Positions 1-7,766 of a DNA stretch of 64,000 nt are shown piece by piece. Below the pieces are notes generated by a model that ran no database searches, had not been told where the DNA came from, and saw only the letters and a program-made list of their open reading frames with translations. This DNA is from Streptomyces acidiscabies (GTDB taxonomy: Bacteria > Actinomycetota > Actinomycetes > Streptomycetales > Streptomycetaceae): the NCBI RefSeq assembly GCF_020010905.1, contig NZ_JAGJBY010000002.1, positions 3,968,001 to 4,032,000 of the forward strand, in the 5' to 3' direction. Every line of letters starts with the position of its first letter. Position 1 is the first letter of the stretch. The position numbers and the translations under genes were made by a program.

Positions 1-3
1 GCT

Positions 4-129
4 TCAGGACGGTGTCGGATCGCCGGGTACGGGAGGGTGTTGAACCATGTTCGGCGGATCGGCCGGCTCTTCCTCGGAGCGGTCCGTGAGGGAGCGGATT
101 TCCAGAACACGGTCGAAGGGGTCGATCAT
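4..129 (-). CDS. possible 41-aa small protein
   Basis: A short frame begins at an ATG preceded by an AGGTGCC-like ribosome site and ends just inside the window edge. The peptide is acidic and proline-rich toward the C-terminus (PADPP, HPPVPGDP), with no signal peptide or membrane segment. I do not recognise a family. The DPF start is loosely reminiscent of small RiPP precursors, but nothing next to it supports that. It may be a chance frame. Confidence 0.3.
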   Translation of the reverse strand: MIDPFDRVLEIRSLTDRSEEEPADPPNMVQHPPVPGDPTPS

Positions 130-655
130 CTGGCACCTGTCGTTCCGGGGAGAAGGCGAAGATAGCGGTCCATATGATCGAGAGTGCACCAATTCCAGGC
201 GGACGGTAGCGCGTCGTATTCGACAGTCGGGAAATGCGGATCGGTTTCCCTCGATCGAACTACCGCGCATCTCCTGGAAGCCGGCGGCCTGAGCGCGGTC
301 CCCTCAGGTTGTCCCTCAGCACGAGGGGACCGCGTGACCTCCCAGACAGGAAGGCGCGACGCCAAGAGCAGGCGTGCGTCTCCATGGTGGACGGCGCGGC
401 GGAATCAGCGGCCGGAAGACGGCCGAAGCCCCCGAAAGTGTTCATCGCGACCGATTCCCCCACACCGGACGCGCCGATACGGTACAAGCGAGCGCGCGCT
501 CATTTGTTCCGGGCGCCCCGGGCCACGTTGAGCGCCGGGCGGCCCACACACCATGCTGGCGGGCGACTCCTTCGCGGCGCCTCAGCACCGCCGCGCGGGG
601 GCCTTCCAGACCTCAGGCACCAGGAAGGTCCGATGACCAGCAAGCAGGTGACGTC
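130..655. other. stretch without a convincing gene
   Basis: Several open frames overlap here in all phases, as expected at this GC content, but none has a good ribosome site together with a recognisable product. The stretch carries one strong hairpin (294-334). The right part must hold the promoter of the regulator starting at 656; I see no clear -10/-35 pair. Confidence 0.5.
294..334. terminator. 12-bp perfect hairpin
   Basis: CGCGGTCCCCTC at 294-305 is exactly complementary to GAGGGGACCGCG at 323-334 with a 17-base loop. No U-tract follows on either strand, so it is a terminator-like or attenuator-like structure at most. It lies in the leader region of the regulator at 656. Confidence 0.35.
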
Positions 656-1570
656 ATGACGTTATCCCCGACGTCCCCGAACCCCGAGGAACCCGCCGCC
701 CGGCCCGTACGCCGGCGCGGCCGGCCCCCGGAGGCGATCGAACCGCAGATCGGCCCCACCCACCGCGCGTGGCTGGAACCCGTCCGCACCCGCCTGTTCG
801 CCAGCGGCCTCACCCTGGACGAACTCGTCGGCCGCTCCGGCTACTCGAAGACCCGCATCTCCGAACTCCTGCGCGGCAAGGGCTACTACCCCGGCTGGGC
901 CATCACCTACAGCGTCGTCCGCGCTCTCGACATCCCCGTCCGGCCGGTGCACCGCCTGTGGACGTCCGCCGCGCACGAGGCCCGCAAGAGCCCCGGCTGG
1001 ATCGAGCACCGCGTCGACGACGCCCGGCCCCCCGACAGCGAGGTCCCGCCGGTCGCGCACCGCGGCTTCACCGAGGCGATGGCCCACCCGTACACCGCGT
1101 ACGCGCACGCCTTCCTCCAGTCCGAGCAGCGCGCCCGCACCACCGTCGGCGAGGTCTTCGACATCCTCTGGCTCACCTGGGACCAGGCCGTTGCCGCCCC
1201 CGACACGCGCCGGTACGCCTGGCACCTGCTGCGCGGCCGGGTCCTGCACCGCGCCCACCGCAGGCCCGACGGCCGCCCCGACCTGCGCGCCGCCGCCTTC
1301 GCGACCGAGGCCCAGGCCCGCATCCACGACCTCGGCGAACGCTTCGCCCACATCGAGCGGTTCACCCGCTTCTTCGACGCCGTCGCCGCCCTCCCCGAGG
1401 ACCAGCGGGACGTCGTCGTCCTGCGCTACCTCTGCGGCATCGACCCGCACGCCGTGCCCGGCGTCCTCGGCCTGTCCCCGGCCATCACCCACACCCTGGA
1501 CCACCACGCCCGAGGCGCGCTGGAGGTCCAGGTCCCCCACCTCGACGAACCGGGAGCGACCACCCCGTGA
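656..1570 (+). CDS. XRE-type HTH / sigma-region-4-like regulator with TTA codon
   Basis: 304-residue predicted cytoplasmic DNA-binding protein. Residues about 45-90 form a helix-turn-helix of XRE type (SGLTLDELVGRSGYSKTRIS). The C-terminal part (about 245-290, LPEDQRDVVVLRYL) looks like sigma-70 region 4. The basic RRRGRPP stretch near residue 20 is AT-hook-like. The ATG at 656 is chosen because the codons upstream in frame look non-coding and AGGTGACG precedes it. Codon 3 is TTA (662-664), the rare leucine codon read by bldA tRNA in Streptomyces, so translation may be developmentally gated. It overlaps the next gene by 4 bases, implying translational coupling. The target genes are unknown. 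Confidence 0.8.
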   Translation: MTLSPTSPNPEEPAARPVRRRGRPPEAIEPQIGPTHRAWLEPVRTRLFASGLTLDELVGRSGYSKTRISELLRGKGYYPGWAITYSVVRALDIPVRPVHRLWTSAAHEARKSPGWIEHRVDDARPPDSEVPPVAHRGFTEAMAHPYTAYAHAFLQSEQRARTTVGEVFDILWLTWDQAVAAPDTRRYAWHLLRGRVLHRAHRRPDGRPDLRAAAFATEAQARIHDLGERFAHIERFTRFFDAVAALPEDQRDVVVLRYLCGIDPHAVPGVLGLSPAITHTLDHHARGALEVQVPHLDEPGATTP

Positions 1571-2352
1571 CGACCGCCATCGACGACCTCCTCGTCCAGT
1601 CCCTGCTGCTGCGCGACCCCCGCGTCCCCAGCGACGTCGTCCCCTACGAGGAGGAGTACGACGACGAGGCGCCCGCCGCCGGCATCCCCGGCGACCCCTG
1701 CGCCGCCCGCTCCCTCGACGCGCTGTGCGAGGCCGCCCTCCTGCACTGCACCCCCGACCGGCTCGCCGACTTCGTCACCGACCAGCTCCCCGAGCCGCCC
1801 GTCGCCTGGACCCTCGGCTGCGCCCTGCACCTCGCCGGGCTCCAGAGCGGCGCCCGCTTCTGGTGGCAGTACGCGGCCGGCGCCGGGGACCGGGCCGCCG
1901 CCTACAGCCTCCACCTGCACCACCTCGCGCAGGGCGACCCGCACGCCGCCGCGCTCTGGCGCGCCCAGGCCAGCGCCGAGGACGACTTCATCGGCACCGA
2001 CACGGACACGGCGACCGTGCTGCGGGTCCTGAGCCGGCTCACCGAACAGGCCGCGCCGCGCGCGCACACCCCGGCCGCGACCGCCGTCATGGACTTCGTC
2101 CGCACGGCCGTCGCCATCGGGTACGACCGTCACCCCGGCTTCGAAATCCCGTTGCCGGGGCCGGACTTCGCGGTCCACCTGGAGATCATCGCCGCCGCGA
2201 CGACCCCTCGCCGCCACCCCCCGGCCCGCCGCCACCCCCTGCCCAACCGCCCCGCCCGCCCCCGCCCCGCCCCCGAACCCACCCTGGAACGCCTCACGGT
2301 CGAGGTGACCTCCGAGGACGGCACCCGCCTGCGCTACTACCTGGTCCAGTAA
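1567..2352 (+). CDS. conserved hypothetical partner of the XRE/sigma-like regulator
   Basis: 261 residues starting at a GTG that overlaps the regulator's stop (GTGA), so the two are very likely co-translated. The N-terminus is acidic (EEEYDDE) and the middle is helical, rich in Ala/Leu/His with a tetratricopeptide-like feel (residues about 80-140). The C-terminal 60 residues contain a Pro/Arg-rich linker and a short beta-type ending. I see no signal peptide or membrane segment and no family I can name with confidence. The pairing suggests it modulates or partners the upstream DNA-binding protein. Confidence 0.7.
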   Translation: MTTAIDDLLVQSLLLRDPRVPSDVVPYEEEYDDEAPAAGIPGDPCAARSLDALCEAALLHCTPDRLADFVTDQLPEPPVAWTLGCALHLAGLQSGARFWWQYAAGAGDRAAAYSLHLHHLAQGDPHAAALWRAQASAEDDFIGTDTDTATVLRVLSRLTEQAAPRAHTPAATAVMDFVRTAVAIGYDRHPGFEIPLPGPDFAVHLEIIAAATTPRRHPPARRHPLPNRPARPRPAPEPTLERLTVEVTSEDGTRLRYYLVQ

Positions 2353-2481
2353 CGCTGCTACAGTGGATCTTGAGCCGGTCACCCCAACTCGGGGCCCCGG
2401 ACAGTGCGTTGGTGGTCCAAGGAAAGACGCCCCGCTTCCTGCGGGGAGATGCAGGTGCAAGGCCTGCCCGGCGCTCTACGA

Positions 2482-2517
2482 CGAGGAGCCCGTCCCTTTC
2501 GAGGGGCGGGCTCCTCG
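2482..2517. terminator. strong hairpin terminator
   Basis: CGAGGAGCCCG (2482-2492) pairs perfectly with CGGGCTCCTCG (2507-2517); the inner bases extend the stem. TTTC follows on the plus strand. It lies between the convergent genes ending at 2352 and 2524, so it probably serves the plus-strand operon and perhaps both. Confidence 0.7.
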
Positions 2518-2523
2518 TTTCTT

Positions 2524-3540
2524 TCAGCTCAGCGGCTCGCTCAGTTCGATCGCCCGCATCGCCGCCGCCAGCGCCTCCGCGTCCCCCACGTCCAGCGCCG
2601 TGTCCGTCAGCTTGATGACGTGTTCGTCGCCGTGTGCCAGAGCCTGTTCGACGACCTCCTCGGGAGCGAGGGTGGTCGGACGGAGAGGGACGGGCTCGGT
2701 CGGGGAGTACATCGCCGTCACCGCCGCCGAGGCCGTCCACGCCGCGTGGAGGCTGGGGGCCCACAGCGCGCGGGGGAGTGCAGGGAGCGTGCGTAGGACG
2801 GCGTTGGGGGCCGTGGCCGCGTGGACCAGCATGGTTTCCTCGCCGTGGCCGTGGGTGGCGTAGCGGTGGGTGGCCGCGCGGACCAGTTCCGTGAGGCGGA
2901 GGTGCGCCTCGTCGGGGTCGGTGACCGTCGACGCCCACACCGGGAGCGCCCGTACGCGCGCGAGGAGCGTCGGGAAGCCGCCGTTCTGGTCGGTGAGGGG
3001 GCGTACGGCGTCCAGGGCCGCCGCCGCGCTGCCGGCTCCGGTCAGGGGGGTGAGGGCGGGGAGCGTGTGGTGCCGGGCGGCCCAGTAGCCGAGGCCGTGC
3101 GCCAGCTCCGTCAGCCGGGGCGCCGTCCCCTCGCCGGCCAGCAGGGTGCGTACGGCGTGCCCGACGCGGATCACGGGGTGCGTGGAACCGCCGTACAGCC
3201 CCGGCAGCAACCGGGGCCACCACTGCGCGAGCACGTCCCGCCAGGGCCGTACCGCCAGCTCACGCTCGAAGTACCCGATCCAGTCGGCCGCCCGGCGCGG
3301 ATCCCCCAGCGCCGTACGCCAGTTGTCCACCGTCACCGCAGCGACGGCGGACGGGAACTCCTCCAGCCGGGACGCGTACAGGTCGAGCCACCGATGCACG
3401 GCCCCCGCGCGCCCACGCGCGGCGAGCGCCTCCACGGCCATCGGCGCGTGATTGGTGAGCCGCCCCAGCCGCTCCGGCCCCGAGCCGTGCAGCCGCTCCA
3501 GAGCCTCGTCGAGAATGCCGGTCGTGTCGTCCATGAACAC
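2524..3540 (-). CDS. questin oxidase family protein
   Basis: 338 residues, alpha-helical and His-rich, matching what I know of the questin oxidase-like family (DUF4243): cofactor-independent or poorly understood Baeyer-Villiger-type oxygenases, first described from fungal anthraquinone pathways and common as orphans in Streptomyces. Supporting features are the N-terminal LGRLTNHAPMAVEAL block and later segments THPVIRVGHAVR and MLVHAATAPN, which carry the conserved histidines. The start is either the first ATG (3540) or the second (3534, MDDTTG). It stands alone, so the substrate cannot be inferred from context. Confidence 0.75.
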   Translation of the reverse strand: MFMDDTTGILDEALERLHGSGPERLGRLTNHAPMAVEALAARGRAGAVHRWLDLYASRLEEFPSAVAAVTVDNWRTALGDPRRAADWIGYFERELAVRPWRDVLAQWWPRLLPGLYGGSTHPVIRVGHAVRTLLAGEGTAPRLTELAHGLGYWAARHHTLPALTPLTGAGSAAAALDAVRPLTDQNGGFPTLLARVRALPVWASTVTDPDEAHLRLTELVRAATHRYATHGHGEETMLVHAATAPNAVLRTLPALPRALWAPSLHAAWTASAAVTAMYSPTEPVPLRPTTLAPEEVVEQALAHGDEHVIKLTDTALDVGDAEALAAAMRAIELSEPLS

Positions 3541-3731
3541 GACGCTAGGCGGACGGCGACGACGACGTAACGGCCGGAAGGCGTAGGACCGCTCGGGCGG
3601 GCTGGTCCAGAGGGCCTACGTCTCCCGGACGAGCACCGCTCACAGCGACATCCACGTCCCGTCGGCACCGGATTGCCGCCGAGTTCGGCGACCTGCACGC
3701 CACGTTCCCCAGCTACGCGTCGAACAATTTC

Positions 3732-4124
3732 CTACGGCCGCTTGTACTCCAGGCACTTCAGCGGCGTCGCGCTCCCGTTGTCGAGGCAGACCAGGACGCT
3801 GCCCGCGCCGCCGGGTACGTCGGCCGGGACGGTGGTGTTGATCGTCCGGGTTCCGTTGCACAGCGTGCCCGTGCTGCGGGCGTCGAGGAGGCGGCCGGAG
3901 CCGTCGAGTGTGCCGAACCAGGCCCGGCGGCAGTCGGTCGCGGACACCGAACGGTAGGTGCCGGTGAAGCTGACCGAGCGGTTGTTGAAGGTGAGGTCGC
4001 CCCGGACGTACGTCGCGCCGTAGGTGACGTCGACGTGCGTGGGCGCGGCGGCGGCCGGGGAGGTGAGCGCGGCGGTCAGGCCGAGGGTGGCCAGGGCGAG
4101 GACGGAGTGGCGCAGCGGAACCAT
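3732..4124 (-). CDS. small secreted protein
   Basis: 130 residues. The start at 4124 is fixed by AAGGGG 7 bases upstream. Residues 1-27 are a Sec signal peptide (MVPLRHSV, hydrophobic core, cleavage after AAA-AP). The mature part is about 100 residues, beta-rich, with four cysteines (CRRAW, LCNG, VCLDN, KCLEY) that could form two disulfides. No enzyme motif is visible. It looks like one of the many small exported Streptomyces proteins; function unknown. Confidence 0.75.
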   Translation of the reverse strand: MVPLRHSVLALATLGLTAALTSPAAAAPTHVDVTYGATYVRGDLTFNNRSVSFTGTYRSVSATDCRRAWFGTLDGSGRLLDARSTGTLCNGTRTINTTVPADVPGGAGSVLVCLDNGSATPLKCLEYKRP

Positions 4125-4240
4125 GATGAGAAACCCCTTGGGTCGAAAGGTGTGGACCAACGCGTCCACCCTGTCGGCCGGTTCACCCTTGCCGCGACGG
4201 TTACGGCAGGTAGCGCCCCCAAATCGGTAGCGTCCGCACG

Positions 4241-4656
4241 TCAGTTCCCGATGCCTGTCTTGATCTCCCGCACCCGGTCGAGGTACTCCGACGCGTCCGT
4301 CGGCTCCATGATCATCCGGAACTGGTAACTCTGGTTGTGCGCGTCGACCGTCGCCATGACGTGCTGGAACTCCCAGCCCGCCCCCCGGCCTGCGCCGTAC
4401 GAGGTCCTCGGCGGTCATCCTTGCCAGCACCCGCTCCGCCTGACGCGACGTCGGCCGAGGTGAACGGCCCCTCCAGGCGCCCGCCGACATGGTCGTCCGC
4501 CGGCTCGAAGTACGCCGCGTCCTCGGCGCTGTCGTCGGGGCCAGGCCCGGTCAGTCCGGAGGCGTCACGCGTCAGGAAGTACCCCAGGTTCTTCTCGTGC
4601 TCGGCCGGCGCCCACGCCTGCACGGGAGCTCGCGCGTCGCCGTCAGGAAAGGGCAC
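4241..4656 (-). pseudogene. frameshifted gene of unknown function
   Basis: Three consecutive minus-strand segments in different frames join into one plausible protein. It starts at GTG 4656 (MPFPDGDARAPV, then NLGYFLTRDASGL), shifts frame near 4445 to give QAERVLARMTAEDLVRR, and shifts again in a G-run near 4385 to end GWEFQHVMATVDAHNQSYQF ... EIKTGIGN with a stop at 4241. Two indels, the second in a homopolymer, break it; sequencing error cannot be excluded. The start overlaps the stop of the epoxide hydrolase gene by 14 bases, suggesting former co-transcription. I do not recognise the family. Confidence 0.6.
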
Positions 4657-5803
4657 GCAGGCCGGTGCGGATTTCGTCGAGCAGGATCTCGGGCTGTTCC
4701 AGGGCCGCGAAGTGCCCGCCCTTGTCGGCCTCGCCGTAGTGGATCAGATTGCTGTAGGTGTCTTCGATCCAGCTTCGCGGCAGGCGTGGGATGTCCTTCG
4801 GGAAGACGGTCACCGCGACCGGCAGCGTCAGCTTCGGGCCGGCGAAAGTGCCCGATCTGTTCTCCCAGTAGATGCGGCCGGACGACGCCGCGCTGTTGGT
4901 GAACCAGTAGAGGGATATCGCGTCGAGCATGTCGTCCATGCTGAGGGCGTCCTCGGCGAGCCCGTGGTTGTCGGTCTTGGACTGGAACTTCTCGTAGATC
5001 CAGGCCGCCTGGCCGGCGGGAGAGTCCGCCAGCGCGAATCCGACAGTCTCCGGCTTAGTGCCCTGAAGATGGTTCGACCCGCCGAGATCGCCGGTGTAGA
5101 CGGCGAGGGTCTCCACGGCGTCGCGCTGCTCGGGCGACAAGGTGTCGGGTATCTGTGCGGGAAACGCGAACTGGGTGTTCAGGTGAATTCCGAGCAGCCC
5201 CTCAGGCCGCATGACCCCGAGCGCGGTGGTGACGACGGCACCCCAGTCGCCGCCTTGCGCGGCCCATCGCGTGTAGCCGAGCCGCTTCATCAGCTCCACC
5301 CACGCACTCGCGATGCGCGGTACGGTCCACCCGGTCTCCGTGGGCTTCTGGGAGAACCCGAACCCGGGGAGCGACGGGACGACGACGTCGAACGAATCGG
5401 CGACGTCTCCTCCGAACGCGACCGGATCGGTCAGCGGGCCGATCAGCTTCAGGAAATCGAGGATCGAGCCCGGCCATCCGTGCGTGAGTATCAGCGGCAT
5501 CGCGTCGGGATTCTTGGACCTGACGTGGATGAAGTGGATGTCCAGCCCGTCGATCTCGGTCAGGAACTGGGGGAAGCGATTGAGCTCGGACTCCAGGCGC
5601 CGCCAGTCGTAGCCGCGCTGCCAGTGGTCGACCAGGGACCTGGCGTTCTCCACGCGAACCCCTTGCGACCAGTCGCCCACCGTTTCCGGATCCGGCCACC
5701 GGGTCCTGGCCAGTCGCCGCTTCACGTCGGCGATCTCCGCGTCCGAGATGGAGACGGTGAACGGACGGACGAGGGCCGAGGCCGGCGGTATCGGTGCGGT
5801 CAT
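4643..5803 (-). CDS. epoxide hydrolase (EHN domain, alpha/beta hydrolase)
   Basis: 386 residues, typical of microsomal-type bacterial epoxide hydrolases. Residues 10-120 are the N-terminal EHN domain (FTVSISDAEIADVKRRLARTRWPD). The oxyanion motif HGWPGS is at about 108, the catalytic Asp lies in GGDWGA (about D186), and the C-terminal His in GGHFAALEQP (about H364). The predicted reaction is hydrolysis of an epoxide to a diol through an alkyl-enzyme ester. The start at 5803 has GGGAAGAAGG upstream. It is divergent from a TetR gene and shares with it the repeated operator at 5851-5894, so it is likely that regulator's target. Confidence 0.88.
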   Translation of the reverse strand: MTAPIPPASALVRPFTVSISDAEIADVKRRLARTRWPDPETVGDWSQGVRVENARSLVDHWQRGYDWRRLESELNRFPQFLTEIDGLDIHFIHVRSKNPDAMPLILTHGWPGSILDFLKLIGPLTDPVAFGGDVADSFDVVVPSLPGFGFSQKPTETGWTVPRIASAWVELMKRLGYTRWAAQGGDWGAVVTTALGVMRPEGLLGIHLNTQFAFPAQIPDTLSPEQRDAVETLAVYTGDLGGSNHLQGTKPETVGFALADSPAGQAAWIYEKFQSKTDNHGLAEDALSMDDMLDAISLYWFTNSAASSGRIYWENRSGTFAGPKLTLPVAVTVFPKDIPRLPRSWIEDTYSNLIHYGEADKGGHFAALEQPEILLDEIRTGLRALS

Positions 5804-5850
5804 TGCCTTCTTCCCTTCCCTTGAGCTTCGAGGCACAGGGCAACCCTTCG

Positions 5851-5894
5851 CTGTACACCGCTGTGCAGTGAGTTTCACTGTACACCGCTGTGCA
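5851..5894. promoter_or_regulatory. duplicated TetR operator
   Basis: CTGTACACCGCTGTGCA occurs twice, exactly, at 5851-5867 and 5878-5894, 27 bases apart. Each copy is itself a near-palindrome (TGTACA, CCGC, TGTGCA). The pair fills the gap between the epoxide hydrolase and the TetR gene. An AT-rich CAATAATT right after the second copy could be the -10 element of the regulator. Confidence 0.75.
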
Positions 5895-5905
5895 ATAATT
5901 GTGTC

Positions 5906-6505
5906 GTGCCCGCCGAGTCCTCCCGTGTCCGCTCGATGAACGAGACACGCAATCGCATCCTCGACGTCGCCCTCGATGTGCTGGGAGACAACCCCGACGC
6001 CGCGATGGGCGACATCGCCTCCGCCGCAGGCGTCGTCCGGCGCACGGTCTACGACCATTTCCCCTTGCGCCTCGACCTGGTTCGGACACTCGCGGAACGG
6101 GCCGTCACCGAGGTGGCGGCCGTGCTCACCGAAGTCGACGCCCCCGACGCGGAAGCGGACGCGACGTGGGTCGAGTTCATCGCCCGCCTCTGGCCGGTGG
6201 CGCACCGGTACCGAGTGCTGTTGGCGCTGCGCCGTGGCGAGTACGGCGAGGCCATCCACAGCCTGCTCGGGCCGGTCGACGAACTCCTCGCCGACCTCGT
6301 GAAACGGGGCCAGGACAGCGGCGTGTTCGCACAGCACCTGCCGGCGGGCATCCTGAGCCAGCTCGCCTACGGCGTCGTGTTCTCCATCGCGGACAGCGAC
6401 CCGACGAAGGGGCCCTCCGGCGCCCGAGCGGCGACGATCACGAGCCTGCTGATGCTGGGAGTTCCCGAGACACGCGCAGTCGCTCTCGTGGACGACCGGC
6501 CCTGA
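5906..6505 (+). CDS. TetR-family repressor
   Basis: 199 residues from GTG 5906, or 189 from the ATG at 5936 (MNETRNRI). If the AT-rich element at 5891-5899 is the -10, the GTG would be leaderless; neither start has a clear ribosome site. Residues about 12-60 form the TetR helix-turn-helix (ILDVALDVL ... MGDIASAAGVVRRTVYDHF). The ligand-binding half is unremarkable and has no recognisable inducer motif. It probably represses itself and the divergent epoxide hydrolase through the doubled operator. Confidence 0.85.
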   Translation: MPAESSRVRSMNETRNRILDVALDVLGDNPDAAMGDIASAAGVVRRTVYDHFPLRLDLVRTLAERAVTEVAAVLTEVDAPDAEADATWVEFIARLWPVAHRYRVLLALRRGEYGEAIHSLLGPVDELLADLVKRGQDSGVFAQHLPAGILSQLAYGVVFSIADSDPTKGPSGARAATITSLLMLGVPETRAVALVDDRP

Positions 6506-6537
6506 CCCGCGGATCGCCACCGCGCCCCGCCGGTTCA

Positions 6538-7719
6538 TCAGCCGGTGATCACGCCGGCCTCGTCCTGAACGAGCTGCAGCCGGGCCAGAGCTTCAGCCAT
6601 CACCTGTGCGAGGCGCTTCGACCCTTTGACATTGGGATGGGTGTGGTCGGGGGCGGTGTATCCGTCTTCGGGGAGGGAAGGGTCGGCTTCGGAGCGGATC
6701 GCTGCGTCGAAGTCGACGAATTCGTGCCCAGATGTGCGGATCCACTCGTTGACCGCGAGGCGGAAGTCTTCTCGGCCGGGGTCGCCCGCGAGCTCCGGGG
6801 CAAGCGGTGTGACAGTGGCGAGAAGCACGGTGAGCCCTGCCTTCCGGGCCCGATCGACGAGTTCTCGGTAACCGTCGGTCAACTGGGCGAGGGTCGGCAT
6901 CTCGTCCAGCGGCGTGATTCTGCCGGGAAGGCTCCAGTCGTTGCTGTTGTAGGCAATCACCAGGTGCGTCACGCCGTGGGTTCCGAGCACGTCCTCATCG
7001 AACCGGGACAACCCGGCCCGGCCCCATGACGGAGTCGTGCGTGGTGCGTCGAGCCGGATTCGGTTTCCTGCGATTCCTCGATTGACGACGGCGATCCTGG
7101 CATCAGCGGGAAGCAGGGCCGCGGTGTACTGAGGCCACCCCATCGCCGTGCTGGAGCTCCCGAGGCATACGACCACCGCCTTCGCCTCGGCGCCGGCTAC
7201 CTCGATGGTGCGCAGGAAGGGACCTCCCGGAGGCAGGGACCAGCCGGTCCCGTCGGGCTCGGTGCCGGTGCCGGTGCCGGCGGCAGGGAACTCGCGTGAT
7301 CCTGCGAAGTCGCCCGGCAGGGACCGGTCGAACGTGAATCCGTTCGCTGATGTGTAGGGCGTGGACTCGGGCAGATACAGATCGACGACGATCTCGTCGC
7401 CGTGGCTGACGGTCAGGTCGACCGGGTCGGTCCACCGCGATGTGCCGGCCGCGATCTCGATCGACGACCGCCCGTCGATGGAAATCTCGGCGAACCGTCC
7501 GCCGACTCCGATGGCACTTCGTGCGATCCGCACGGGGCCGTCCCCGAAGAGGTTGGACAGCTCCACCCGGACGCGGCTGCCGCCGATGCTCGCGGGCACG
7601 GTCATGCGGACGGTGACATCGTCGAAGGGCGGTTCGTCGTCCTCACCGCGGAAGTCGGTCATGGCCTGGGTCCATGTGGGCGCCCAGCCCATGCCGTCAT
7701 CGGTCTCGTGTGTGCTCAT
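6538..7719 (-). CDS. SGNH/GDSL-type hydrolase, variant first block
   Basis: 393 residues from MSTHETDD; GAAGAAGAGG precedes the ATG at 7719. An N-terminal beta-rich domain (1-165) precedes the SGNH domain. Block I is LGSSST, so the usual GDS is GSS: the nucleophile Ser (about 189) is kept and the Asp is lost. Block II is NRGIAGNR, block III YNSND with the oxyanion Asn, and block V DHTHPN with the catalytic Asp-His. There is no signal peptide, so it is predicted cytoplasmic. It lies 47 bases downstream of the FAD monooxygenase, probably in one transcript controlled by the TetR gene at 9011. Confidence 0.8.
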   Translation of the reverse strand: MSTHETDDGMGWAPTWTQAMTDFRGEDDEPPFDDVTVRMTVPASIGGSRVRVELSNLFGDGPVRIARSAIGVGGRFAEISIDGRSSIEIAAGTSRWTDPVDLTVSHGDEIVVDLYLPESTPYTSANGFTFDRSLPGDFAGSREFPAAGTGTGTEPDGTGWSLPPGGPFLRTIEVAGAEAKAVVVCLGSSSTAMGWPQYTAALLPADARIAVVNRGIAGNRIRLDAPRTTPSWGRAGLSRFDEDVLGTHGVTHLVIAYNSNDWSLPGRITPLDEMPTLAQLTDGYRELVDRARKAGLTVLLATVTPLAPELAGDPGREDFRLAVNEWIRTSGHEFVDFDAAIRSEADPSLPEDGYTAPDHTHPNVKGSKRLAQVMAEALARLQLVQDEAGVITG

Positions 7720-7766
7720 GCGGGCCTCTTCTTCGTCTGCTGTGGGACGGCTGCCGGGTGTTGACG

